NCBI RefSeq assembly: GCF_016865235.1
Contig: NZ_CP064030.1
Location: 1-64,000, forward strand
Direction: 5' to 3'
DNA from: Dyella caseinilytica
GTDB taxonomy: Bacteria; Pseudomonadota; Gammaproteobacteria; Xanthomonadales; Rhodanobacteraceae
DNA: 64,000 bases
The notes under the pieces are model-generated. The model saw only the letters and a program-made list of their open reading frames with translations, searched no databases and was not told the origin of the DNA. A program made the position numbers and the translations under genes. Positions 16,471 to 24,519 of this stretch are shown piece after piece (position 1 is the first letter of the stretch; the number at the start of each line of letters is the position of its first letter).

Positions 16471-16526
16471 TATCACTCGAACACTAGCAGTTGCCAAGGG
16501 CAAGGTGCATGCCGCACTGCAATAGC

Positions 16527-17456
16527 TCAGTGCGCCTTCTTTCGGCGTGGCGACTTTTCGCCCCATGTCAGCATCACTTCCCGGATGACGGCAATAAAGG
16601 CGCGCAGGCCAGCCGGCACGTGGCGATGGCCCGGGTAATACAGGCATAGACCGGGATAGGCCGGAGACCAATCGCCCAGCACGCGGATCAACCGCCCGGC
16701 AGCGATGTGCTCGGCGACGGCCCACTCGCTAGTCCAGATCAAGCCGACACCTTCCAGCGCTGCCTCGATCATCAGATTGTGATTGTCGAGTGTCAGCGAA
16801 CCCTTGGCGTCGATCTCCTGCTCTTCCCCGCGCTTCTCGAACTCCCACTTGTAGATGGCGCCGCTCGGATAACGGCTGCGCACACAGTTGTGTGCGAGCA
16901 GATCGGCCGGCACGCGTGGCTTTTTACGGTTCGCGAAATACGCCGGTGAGCCAACGACTGCGAAACGCAGCGGCGGCGTGCACGGCACGGCTATCATGTC
17001 CTGCGGCACATCTTCGGCCGCGCGAATGCCCGCATCGAAACCATCGGCGACGATATCGACCAGCTTGCCTTCGGTGACGATATCCACCTTCATGTCGGGA
17101 TAGCGACGCATGAACTCGAACACCATCGGCGCAAGCATCATGCGTGCAGCACCTTCGGACGTATTGATGCGCAAGGTACCGGTGGGCTTGTCGCGATAAT
17201 CATTGATGGCATCCATCGCCGCACCGATCTCGCGCAACGCCGGCTGCACGCGGGCCAGAAATTGCTCACCGGCCTGCGAAAGCGACACGCTGCGAGTGGT
17301 CCGATGAAAGAGCCGCACGCCGATGCGTTGTTCCAGCGCCGCGATGGCGTGACTTAGCGCTGACGGCGACATGCCCAGTTCCGCCGCGGCACGGCGAAAA
17401 TTGCGGTGCACTGACACGGCGACCACCGCATTCAGTTCGGTGAGATTGCTGGCCAT
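16527..17456 (-). CDS. LysR family regulator
   Basis: 309 residues. The winged helix-turn-helix occupies residues 1-60 (FRRAAAELGMSPSALSHAIA, then LFHRTTRSVSLSQAG). The effector-binding domain follows, with GTLRINTSEGAARMMLAP opening its first lobe and VGLIWTSEWAVAEHI in the second. The sequence is of the CrgA/DmlR-like group. It is divergent from an SDR gene, and the gap holds nested inverted repeats suited to a LysR dimer pair, so it likely controls that SDR gene and itself. The C-terminal tail is unusually basic (KSPRRKKAH). Confidence 0.92.
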   Translation of the reverse strand: MASNLTELNAVVAVSVHRNFRRAAAELGMSPSALSHAIAALEQRIGVRLFHRTTRSVSLSQAGEQFLARVQPALREIGAAMDAINDYRDKPTGTLRINTSEGAARMMLAPMVFEFMRRYPDMKVDIVTEGKLVDIVADGFDAGIRAAEDVPQDMIAVPCTPPLRFAVVGSPAYFANRKKPRVPADLLAHNCVRSRYPSGAIYKWEFEKRGEEQEIDAKGSLTLDNHNLMIEAALEGVGLIWTSEWAVAEHIAAGRLIRVLGDWSPAYPGLCLYYPGHRHVPAGLRAFIAVIREVMLTWGEKSPRRKKAH

Positions 17457-17459
17457 TGT

Positions 17460-17492
17460 GCTAATTCCTGCATCAGTATATGCAAGATTAGC
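17460..17492. promoter_or_regulatory. Nested inverted repeats in the LysR/SDR gap
   Basis: Outer arms GCTAAT (17460-17465) and ATTAGC (17487-17492) enclose inner arms TGCAT (17469-17473) and ATGCA (17480-17484). The layout fits a LysR-type recognition site beside the regulator's own start. Confidence 0.55.
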
Positions 17493-17554
17493 GCGATTGT
17501 TTCAACGCTGCATGGCGCCTATGGTGAGTCGTATTGCCCATCAGGATCCCTTTC

Positions 17555-18385
17555 ATGACCAAGACCATGCTTATCACCGGTGCCTCCACCGGGTTCGGCC
17601 TGCATACCGCGCAATTGTTCTCCGACCGCGGCTGGAACGTGGTCGCCACCATGCGCACGCCCGCAGCAGGTGCGGAACTGGCCAAGCGCGCCAATGTGTT
17701 GGTGACGCGCCTGGACGTGCAGGATCGCGACAGTATCGATGAGGCCATCGCGGCCGGCATCGAACGATTCGGCGGCATCGATGTGCTGGTGAACAACGCC
17801 GGTTTCGGGCTGTTCGGCATTTTCGAAGCCACTTCGCGCGAAAAAATCCAGGAGCAATTCGACGTCAATGTCTTCGGCGTGATGGATGTGACGCGCGCGA
17901 TCCTTCCGCATTTCCGGCAGAAGCAGGCCGGCGTGATCGTCAACGTCAGCTCCGGCGCGGGTGTCTTCGGCTTGCCGATGATTTCGCTCTACAACGCCAG
18001 CAAATTCGCCCTGGAAGGTTTTTCCGAATCCCTGTCTTACGAGCTGTCATCGCAGGGAATCGTGGTGAAAATCGTTGAGCCGGGCGGTGTGGTGAGCACG
18101 GAATTCGGCACACGTTCCGCTGCTGAAGCGGGGCAATCGACAGCGCCCGAGGACTACGCCAGCTTCGTTGCCGGTGCACTCAAGGTGTTCGAAGGCCTGC
18201 GCACAGCGCGGCTGGCCACGTCGGAGGATGTGGCCCAGGTGATCCTCAACGCGGCGACCGACGGCAGCGACCGTCTACGCTATGTCGCAACCCAGGATAT
18301 CGAGCCGCTGGTCAAGGCGCGCCGCGAAACGTCGGAAGACGCGTATATTGCAATGATGCGGTCGACGTTCCTGCCCACTTCCTGA
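17555..18385 (+). CDS. Short-chain dehydrogenase/reductase
   Basis: 276 residues. MLITGASTGFGLHTA near the N-terminus is the TGxxxGxG cofactor motif. NNAGFG (around residue 85) and the catalytic YNASK (around 150) complete the classical SDR set. It resembles the oxidoreductase group that includes YkvO/YusZ-like enzymes with a long C-terminal segment. The natural substrate is not known. ATG 17555 has AGGA about 9 bases upstream; a TTG 21 bases earlier is less likely. Control by the divergent LysR regulator is probable from gene arrangement. Confidence 0.92.
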   Translation: MTKTMLITGASTGFGLHTAQLFSDRGWNVVATMRTPAAGAELAKRANVLVTRLDVQDRDSIDEAIAAGIERFGGIDVLVNNAGFGLFGIFEATSREKIQEQFDVNVFGVMDVTRAILPHFRQKQAGVIVNVSSGAGVFGLPMISLYNASKFALEGFSESLSYELSSQGIVVKIVEPGGVVSTEFGTRSAAEAGQSTAPEDYASFVAGALKVFEGLRTARLATSEDVAQVILNAATDGSDRLRYVATQDIEPLVKARRETSEDAYIAMMRSTFLPTS

Positions 18386-18498
18386 GCGCGGCACGGTGGA
18401 AGCGATATTCGTGCTCGATGCAAACCGGCTCGATGCATACAGGATGATCGTCAGTTCGTTCCACCGGGAATAAATCGCCATTCGGCCTGGCCTCCTTG

Positions 18499-18520
18499 TA
18501 TATGAGGATATCCTCATATA
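18499..18520. promoter_or_regulatory. Perfect 22-bp palindrome before the hydrolase gene
   Basis: Arms TATATGAGGAT and ATCCTCATATA meet with no spacer, 39 bases upstream of the dienelactone-hydrolase ATG. Length and perfection point to a strong regulator site; the regulator is not encoded next to it. Confidence 0.6.
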
Positions 18521-18558
18521 TCTTGCGGAAAGTTTTCCCCGCATCTGGAGATCAAGCC

Positions 18559-19305
18559 ATGTCCCGCATCGACCTAAACATCAATACCCGTGATGGAAGC
18601 TGTCCGGCTTCGCTGTTCACGCCTGCCAGCGGCACGGGTCCATGGCCTGGCGTTATCTTCTACATGGATGCGCCAGGTATCCGTCCGGTGATGTGGGAGA
18701 TGGCGCAACGCCTGGCCGACCACGGCTACGCGGTGCTGCTGCCAGATCTGTTCTATCGCAGCGGTCCTTATGACGTGATGGTTCCAGCGGAAGTGTTTGC
18801 CGATCCGGTCAAGAAAGCGAACCTCATGAAGCTCGTTGGCAGCCTGAACCGGGATGTGACGGTCGCCGATGCAGAAGCTTTCATCGCATGCCTGTCCGAA
18901 CGTCCGGAAGTGAAGGGCGATCGCTTCGGCGCCACTGGTTACTGCATGGGCGGCAAGCTGGCGCTGCTCGCCGCAGGTGCTTATCCGACGCGCTTCGCGG
19001 CGATCGGTGCGTTCCATGCGGGCGGACTGGTTTCAGATCAGCCCGACAGCCCGCATCATTTCCTGCAAGGCATCAACGGCTACGTTTATGTCGCCGGCGC
19101 CGATCAGGATTCGCATTTCACGGATGAACAAAAAGTGCAGCTCGAAGCCGCGCTGACCGAAGCCGGTGTGGATCATCGTGTCGAAATCTATGCCGGTGCG
19201 CACCACGGTTACGCGGTGCCGGATCATCCCGCCTTCCATGCACAAGGTGCTGAACGCCATTGGCAGGCATTGACCGAGCTTTTCGGCAAAACACTGAACG
19301 CCTAA
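18559..19305 (+). CDS. Dienelactone hydrolase family protein
   Basis: 248 residues, alpha/beta hydrolase fold. GATGYCMGGKLALL around residue 133 contains the nucleophile elbow with Cys in place of Ser, the hallmark of dienelactone hydrolases. The acid and base should be Asp near DQDSHF (about 178) and His in GAHHGYAVPDHPAFH (about 210-222). The family hydrolyses carboxymethylene-butenolide in aromatic catabolism, but many members act on other esters. ATG 18559 is preceded by GGAG. The gene is alone, under a perfect 22-bp palindrome, which suggests specific induction. Confidence 0.9.
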   Translation: MSRIDLNINTRDGSCPASLFTPASGTGPWPGVIFYMDAPGIRPVMWEMAQRLADHGYAVLLPDLFYRSGPYDVMVPAEVFADPVKKANLMKLVGSLNRDVTVADAEAFIACLSERPEVKGDRFGATGYCMGGKLALLAAGAYPTRFAAIGAFHAGGLVSDQPDSPHHFLQGINGYVYVAGADQDSHFTDEQKVQLEAALTEAGVDHRVEIYAGAHHGYAVPDHPAFHAQGAERHWQALTELFGKTLNA

Positions 19306-19422
19306 GTGCACGCAAGACGATCGCCGTAACCGCACTTAAATCCGGTGATGCGCGGTCACAGCCGTTTCAGCTTGATCGGTGGACGATGGTGTTCCCTTCT
19401 TACGGACACCAGAGGGCTATCT

Positions 19423-19815
19423 ATGAACATCAAGATGAAATTCGGCCTGGCTGCGTTGTCGCTGTCGCTGCTTGCTGGGTGTGTTGTGCCGGCGCAGCCA
19501 GATTATGGATATGGGCCAGCGGCGGCGGTCGGACCGGCGCCGGATTGTCCTTATGGCTATTACGACTTTGCGCCGTATAACTGCGCGCCCTACGGTTATT
19601 ACGGTCCGGAGTGGTTTGCCGGCGGCGTGTTCATCGGCGTGGGTCCCTGGTATCGCGGTCCGGCGCACTTCCGTGGTTATGTCGACAACCGTTTCGATGT
19701 GCGCGGCGGCTATCGCGGACCGTTGCCGGGTCGCGGCGAACGTCCGGTGGCGCATCCGGGTTATCGCTTCCAAGGCAACGAGTACCGTGATGGACGCGGT
19801 CATATCACGCATTGA
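19423..19815 (+). CDS. Small Tyr/Gly-rich lipoprotein
   Basis: 130 residues. MNIKMKFGLAALSLSLLAGC is a signal peptide with lipobox LAGC, so Cys20 should be lipidated. The mature part is rich in Tyr, Gly and Pro (PYGYYDFAPYNC, then GVFIGVGPWYRG) and ends in a charged stretch with RGGYRG and GRGHITH. This composition is shared by small envelope lipoproteins of Xanthomonads and Burkholderiales with no assigned role. A strong terminator follows, so it is transcribed alone. Confidence 0.8.
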   Translation: MNIKMKFGLAALSLSLLAGCVVPAQPDYGYGPAAAVGPAPDCPYGYYDFAPYNCAPYGYYGPEWFAGGVFIGVGPWYRGPAHFRGYVDNRFDVRGGYRGPLPGRGERPVAHPGYRFQGNEYRDGRGHITH

Positions 19816-19845
19816 TCCGCTTTGCCGGGATGCAACACTAGCGAA

Positions 19846-19876
19846 GGGATCTGCACCTTGGTGCAGGTCCCTTTTT
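19846..19876 (+). terminator. Rho-independent terminator after the small lipoprotein gene
   Basis: GGGATCTGCACC (19846-19857) pairs with GGTGCAGGTCCC (19860-19871) with one wobble, followed by TTTTTCTTC. Stem and U-tract are both good. Confidence 0.8.
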
Positions 19877-19908
19877 CTTCTTATGTTTGCCCCATTTTGT
19901 AGTGACGT

Positions 19909-19982
19909 CATTCCCGCGAAAGCGGGAATCCATGGTTGCGGCTCACCGAAAGACAATATGGATTCCCGCTTTCGCGGGAATG
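19909..19982. repeat. Long REP-like inverted repeat, copy 2
   Basis: 25-base arms (19909-19933 and 19958-19982) are perfect reverse complements. Each contains TTCCCGC-GAAA-GCGGGAA, so each arm can also form its own hairpin, as in the other two copies. Confidence 0.85.
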
Positions 19983-20040
19983 GCGCCACGGAAGATGTAA
20001 AGCCAAGACGGCAAACGTAAGCACTAAAAGGAAAAATCTT

Positions 20041-20232
20041 CTAAGAAACCGACTCAGGCCAGATGATCGCCTGCGCCACCACCACATGCTCGCCGTTGAA
20101 CGTTGCAGCAGGCGATCCGTAAAGCTGATAACCCAGATCCAGCGCTTCGGACACGCGACGGCAGAACGTGGCGTCGTCCTTGCCGGTCAGCAGGCGATAG
20201 CGCGGCAATCCATCGGGCGGGAGCTTTGGCAT
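20041..20232 (-). CDS. DUF1737 protein
   Basis: 63 residues starting MPKLPPDGLPRYRLLTG. The sequence DDATFCRRVSEALDLGYQLY, then GSPAATFNG and VAQAIIWP, matches the DUF1737 family, a small domain found alone or appended to other proteins. The conserved Phe-Cys-x-Arg-Val core and the closing QAxxWP are intact. ATG 20232 has AAGGA upstream and is preferred to a GTG 18 bases earlier. It sits downstream of the TetR regulator on the same strand with a 29-base gap, so it may share its transcript. Function unknown. Confidence 0.85.
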   Translation of the reverse strand: MPKLPPDGLPRYRLLTGKDDATFCRRVSEALDLGYQLYGSPAATFNGEHVVVAQAIIWPESVS

Positions 20233-20261
20233 GGGGTGTCCTTGTGACACAACTGAGATGT

Positions 20262-20885
20262 CTAATCAGCAGCGTAGTAAGCCAGAAACATGTCCACGGC
20301 CGATTCGGCGACCTGCTTTTGCATGGCGGCATCCAGCGGCGGTTGATCCAGCATGATCTGCGGCCAGAAGGCGAAGCCCTTGATGATGCCTTGCAGCTGG
20401 TGCGAGGCGAATACGGGGTCTTTCGCTTTCAATTTGCCTGCGGCAGCGGCGGCGCGTATCCACACGGTAAGGCCTTCTTCGCGTTCGCTCATGCGCGTGA
20501 CCATGTCGCGGGCACGTTCGGGCGAATGGATGCCGGCGGCGATGGCGACGCGAGCGAGGGATACAAATGACTCGTCGTTGAGCAGGCGAAATTTCTGCGC
20601 GATCAAATCCAGCAACTGGTCGCGCAGCGGACGATCGGCGCGATAGGCAAGCTCTTCACCATTGATGACGGTCATCCACAGGTGATGGAGGATCGCGGCG
20701 AACAGCTCGTCCTTGCTGGGAAAGTGATTGTAGACCGTGCGCTTGGAGACGCCGGCGCGGGCGGCGATGCGGTCCATGCTGGTGGCGTCGAAGCCGGAGG
20801 CCCGGAATTCGTCGATGGCGGCCTCGATGATCGACTGACGCTTGCGGTCAGTCAGGCGCTGGGAGGGGCGGGCGGTGGCAGGCAT
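20262..20885 (-). CDS. TetR/AcrR family regulator
   Basis: 207 residues. The helix-turn-helix reads ATSMDRIAARAGVSKRTVYN (residues about 35-54), followed by HFPSKDELFAAIL. The C-terminal part resembles the AefR-like TetR C-terminal domain. It is divergent from the metallo-beta-lactamase-fold gene, and the intervening sequence carries a TACACTG-N2-CAGTGTA site, so it probably represses both. A second half-site (TACACTGA at 20896) lies closer to its own start. The ligand cannot be read from the sequence. Confidence 0.9.
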   Translation of the reverse strand: MPATARPSQRLTDRKRQSIIEAAIDEFRASGFDATSMDRIAARAGVSKRTVYNHFPSKDELFAAILHHLWMTVINGEELAYRADRPLRDQLLDLIAQKFRLLNDESFVSLARVAIAAGIHSPERARDMVTRMSEREEGLTVWIRAAAAAGKLKAKDPVFASHQLQGIIKGFAFWPQIMLDQPPLDAAMQKQVAESAVDMFLAYYAAD

Positions 20886-20929
20886 GGTCCCATTCTACAC
20901 TGATGGGTTTACTTTTCCCAAAAATAAAC

Positions 20930-20945
20930 TACACTGTGCAGTGTA
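20930..20945. promoter_or_regulatory. Operator of the second TetR regulator
   Basis: TACACTG and CAGTGTA arms with a 2-base centre; a further TACACTGA half-site lies 27 bases to the left. The CACTG/CAGTG type is common for TetR sites in divergent gaps. Confidence 0.7.
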
Positions 20946-20982
20946 TTTATAAGGGCCGGTATGGCCCTATCCGGAGCCTGTC

Positions 20983-22062
20983 ATGCCTACCTCATCTTCC
21001 CGGTTGTCGCGCGCGGCCCAGGCCGGCAAATACCAATCATCGCCGCAGCACCGAGGCGACCGTTTCCAGAATCCGGCTCCGCGCCCGGCGCAGCGTTTGG
21101 GCAAAACCCTGCACATCATCTGGAACGCGCTGTTCAATAAACCGTCCGGCACCATGCCATCGGGGCCGTTGCCCATCCAGACCCTCACGCGCGCCCAGTT
21201 GGATGCTGCGCCGGATCGCAGTCTGTTCCGGCTGGGGCACTCCACCATGTTGATCAAACTGCGCGGGGCTTACTGGCTCACCGATCCGGTGTTTGCCGAG
21301 CGCGCATCGCCGTTCCAATGGATGGGACCGAAGCGGTTTCATCAGCCACCGATCGCGCTGCATGAATTGCCGCCGATCCGCGGCGTGATCCTTTCGCACG
21401 ACCATTACGATCATCTGGATCGCCAAACGATTGCGTACCTGGCCAATACCACGGATGTGTTCCTGACGCCGCTCGGCGTTGGCGATCGTCTGATCGAATG
21501 GGGCGTGGACGCGGCAAAAGTGCATCAATTCGATTGGTGGCAAGGTATCGAGATCGACGGTTTGCGCTTCACCGCCACGCCGGCCCAGCATTTCTCCGGC
21601 CGCACGATGTTCGACGGTAACCGTACGCTGTGGGCGTCCTGGGTGATCGTCGATGATGCGTTGCGTGTGTTCTTCAGCGGCGACACCGGCTACTTCGATG
21701 GCTTCAAGGCCATCGGCGAGCGGCTGGGTCCGTTCGATATCACGCTGATGGAAACCGGTGCCTACGATGCGCAATGGCCTTATGTACACATGCAGCCGGA
21801 GCAGACCGTGCAAGCCCATATCGATCTGCGTGGGCGTTGGCTGATGCCGGTGCATAACGGCACGTTCGATCTGGCCATGCATCCCTGGCAGGAGCCGTTC
21901 GAGCGCGTCGTTGCCCTCGCCGCCGAGCACGAGATTCCGCTGTCCACGCCACGCATGGGTGAGCGGCTGGATCTGGCCGCTCCGCATACCGGCGAGCGTT
22001 GGTGGCGTCATACCGAGGCGGTATCCCGGGCGCATTGGGAAAGCGCCTTGTCGCTGAAATAA
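20983..22062 (+). CDS. Metallo-beta-lactamase-fold hydrolase (NAPE-PLD/UlaG-like)
   Basis: 359 residues. LGHSTMLIKLRG and YWLTDPVFAERASPF lead to LSHDHYDHLD (about residues 132-141), the HxHxDH zinc motif. FSGDTGY (about 228) and MPVHNGTFDLAMHPW (about 286) supply further metal ligands. This arrangement matches the NAPE-phospholipase D and L-ascorbate-6-phosphate lactonase relatives, often annotated as MBL-fold hydrolases, sometimes membrane-associated. The N-terminal 45 residues are basic and low in complexity. The substrate may be a phospholipid or lactone; not decidable here. GGAG precedes ATG 20983. Likely repressed by the divergent TetR. Confidence 0.9.
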   Translation: MPTSSSRLSRAAQAGKYQSSPQHRGDRFQNPAPRPAQRLGKTLHIIWNALFNKPSGTMPSGPLPIQTLTRAQLDAAPDRSLFRLGHSTMLIKLRGAYWLTDPVFAERASPFQWMGPKRFHQPPIALHELPPIRGVILSHDHYDHLDRQTIAYLANTTDVFLTPLGVGDRLIEWGVDAAKVHQFDWWQGIEIDGLRFTATPAQHFSGRTMFDGNRTLWASWVIVDDALRVFFSGDTGYFDGFKAIGERLGPFDITLMETGAYDAQWPYVHMQPEQTVQAHIDLRGRWLMPVHNGTFDLAMHPWQEPFERVVALAAEHEIPLSTPRMGERLDLAAPHTGERWWRHTEAVSRAHWESALSLK

Positions 22063-22215
22063 ACGCGCGTACCGACGTAGTAAAGGTCCCGGACTGGGTG
22101 TATCTATAGCCCAGACGTGTTCGCGTCACCTTGAATGCTGTTGGCAGGAGTCTTGCTTCGCTAAGGCGGAGTATTCAGGTTTCGCGTCAACAACGTCAGG
22201 GTCCAGGGATCTTTT

Positions 22216-24420
22216 ATGTCTTTTCGGCGCTACCCGGACTGGGTTTGGCAGTGCATCGGCCTGTTTGCGCTGACGGGCGGCCTGTCGCTGTATTCGATCA
22301 CGCTGGCGCGCGCGACCCATAGTCCAACCTCGCTGTGGCTGGTCAATGGCGCCATGCTCGGCCTGCTGGTGCGCAAGCCCTTGGCCGAAGCGTGGCCGCT
22401 GCTGCTGGCGGGGTTTCTGGGTTTTGTGACCGCCAAGCAAATCCTCGGCGATCCACTCGTCCCGTCACTGTGGCTCGGCGCATGCCATATGTCTGAGGCG
22501 TTGCTGGTCAGCACAGCCATCCGGCGCCGGTATCCGGCTATTACACCGGATACGCGCCTTCTTGATCTGGCTAAGGTGGGGCTGATCAGTGCGTTCGTCG
22601 CCAGCGGCTTATGTGCGTTCTGCATCACGGCAGTCGCGCATGCGTGGCCGGCAAGCGAGTGGTGGACCAATTTCAATGCGGTCTTTCGCGCGCATTTCGT
22701 CGGCATGATCATCGCGGGTAGCACGTCGCTGGTGATCGTCACGAAAGACTGGCGCGGTTCGGCGCCAGGCGGGCTGCCGTGGCGGCTTATTCGCGATCTT
22801 CTGCCGCTGGTCCTGATCGCCGGCTGGGCATTCTCCTTCGCGCGCTATCCGTTGCTGTTCATGATTTATCCGCCGCTGCTGTGGCTGGTGTTCCGGCACC
22901 GTTTCGCCGGCATGGTGATCGGCATGGCGATCATCGCCCTGATCACCACGGCCGCGACCATGCTCGACATCGGACCCTTCCATATGGCCGGCGGCACTAC
23001 GCCCGCACTGCGCGTGATGATGGCGCAGGTATTCATCGGCTTCTCCTGCCTGGTCGCGCTGCCGGTGGTGCTGGCGCTGGCGGATCAAGATCGCCTGCAG
23101 GCACGTGTGCGCGAGAGTGAGCTGCGTTACCGCATGCTGGCGGATAACAGCGGCGACCTGGTCATGCGCATCCGGCCGAGCGGCGAACGGCAATATGTGT
23201 CGCCATCGGTCAAGGAGTTGCTCGGCTGGGAGGTGGACGATTTCATGGTGCCGCGGCCGGACCTGATCCATCCGGATGACCGCGAACGCATCGCTGGTGT
23301 GGTTGCTGCCTTGCGCGCGAATGGCGGCGCCGTCACGGCGACGTATCGCTTGCAACACAAGGATGGGCATTACCTTTGGATCGAAGCCTTCGCGCGCCTG
23401 GTGGCGAGTCCCGATGACGATGGCACCACGGAAATCATCTACACCGGGCGCGATGTTACCGAGCGCGTGCAGGTCGAGCAGGCGTTGACCGAAAGCCGGG
23501 CGCAGCTGAGCACCATCGCCGACAATGTGCCGGCGGTGATCGCGCGTATCGACATGACCGAGCGCTATACCTACATCAACCGCTTCGTCGAGCAGGTGTC
23601 GGGCGAATCCCCTGATGACATGATCGGCAAAACGGTGAAGGAAGTACGTGGCGCCCGCGTCTACGAGCAATTGAAGGTTCATCTGCGCAAGGCGTTTGCC
23701 GGCGAGTCGGCGATCTTCGAGTACGAAGCCACTTACCGTGGCCGGCTGCTTCAATTTCAGACCCACTACGTGCCGGACCGCGACGCCAGCGGGCGCATGC
23801 GTGGCGTCTATGCGCTGACCACGGAAATTACCCATATCAAGAACGTGGAGCGGGAACTGCTGAGGCTCGCGCATCAGGATTCGCTCACCGGCCTGGCCAA
23901 CCGCCGCTACTTCAACGAGCGCGTATCACTGGTGCTGCGGCAGTCCGCACAGTTCAACATGCCGGTGCTGCTGGCCCTGGTGGATATCGACAACTTCAAA
24001 TCCATCAATGACTCGCACGGCCATGGCACGGGCGACATGGTGCTGGCCGAAGTCGGCCAATGCCTGCAGCGGCTGGTGCGCGAGGGCGAAGTGGTCGCGC
24101 GCATCGGCGGCGATGAATTTGTCGTGCTGTGCTCCAATGTTTCCAATGAAAGCAACGCCAAGGGATTCGTGCATTCCCTGTGGGAACGGTTGCATATGAC
24201 GGTGGCCGTAGGTACAGGCGATCTGGAAGTGCACATGAGTATCGGCGCCGTGTTGTGCAAAGGCTCCATCTCGGCGGATGTGCTGATGAAGCTGGCCGAT
24301 GAAGCGCTCTACATGGCCAAGGACGATGGTCGCGATACCTACCGACTGTTGATCCGTAGCCTGCAAGGCAGCGATGAGGTCGGGTCGGTGGCGCACAAGC
24401 CAGGGCAGGTGGGCCTCTGA
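22216..24420 (+). CDS. Diguanylate cyclase, MASE1-PAS-PAS-GGDEF
   Basis: 734 residues. Residues 10-285 form about eight membrane helices of the MASE1 sensor type. PAS domains follow at about 300-415 (ESELRYRMLADNSGDLVMRI) and 430-540 (with NVPAVIARIDMTERYTYINR). A GGDEF domain occupies about 550-715 (HQDSLTGLANRRYFNERV). The active-site motif GGDEF is intact at about 631-635, so it should make cyclic di-GMP from two GTP. The residues five positions upstream read REGE where the inhibitory site would be RxxD, so product feedback may be weak or absent. Inner membrane; monocistronic. The signal is unknown. Confidence 0.93.
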   Translation: MSFRRYPDWVWQCIGLFALTGGLSLYSITLARATHSPTSLWLVNGAMLGLLVRKPLAEAWPLLLAGFLGFVTAKQILGDPLVPSLWLGACHMSEALLVSTAIRRRYPAITPDTRLLDLAKVGLISAFVASGLCAFCITAVAHAWPASEWWTNFNAVFRAHFVGMIIAGSTSLVIVTKDWRGSAPGGLPWRLIRDLLPLVLIAGWAFSFARYPLLFMIYPPLLWLVFRHRFAGMVIGMAIIALITTAATMLDIGPFHMAGGTTPALRVMMAQVFIGFSCLVALPVVLALADQDRLQARVRESELRYRMLADNSGDLVMRIRPSGERQYVSPSVKELLGWEVDDFMVPRPDLIHPDDRERIAGVVAALRANGGAVTATYRLQHKDGHYLWIEAFARLVASPDDDGTTEIIYTGRDVTERVQVEQALTESRAQLSTIADNVPAVIARIDMTERYTYINRFVEQVSGESPDDMIGKTVKEVRGARVYEQLKVHLRKAFAGESAIFEYEATYRGRLLQFQTHYVPDRDASGRMRGVYALTTEITHIKNVERELLRLAHQDSLTGLANRRYFNERVSLVLRQSAQFNMPVLLALVDIDNFKSINDSHGHGTGDMVLAEVGQCLQRLVREGEVVARIGGDEFVVLCSNVSNESNAKGFVHSLWERLHMTVAVGTGDLEVHMSIGAVLCKGSISADVLMKLADEALYMAKDDGRDTYRLLIRSLQGSDEVGSVAHKPGQVGL

Positions 24421-24519
24421 CCTGACCGCCGTGCACGCGGCTGGTCGACAAGGAGGGGATCACTACCCATCCCCGTCCAATCGCGGAATACTCGACCATC
24501 ATCGTCGCAGGATCGAGCC

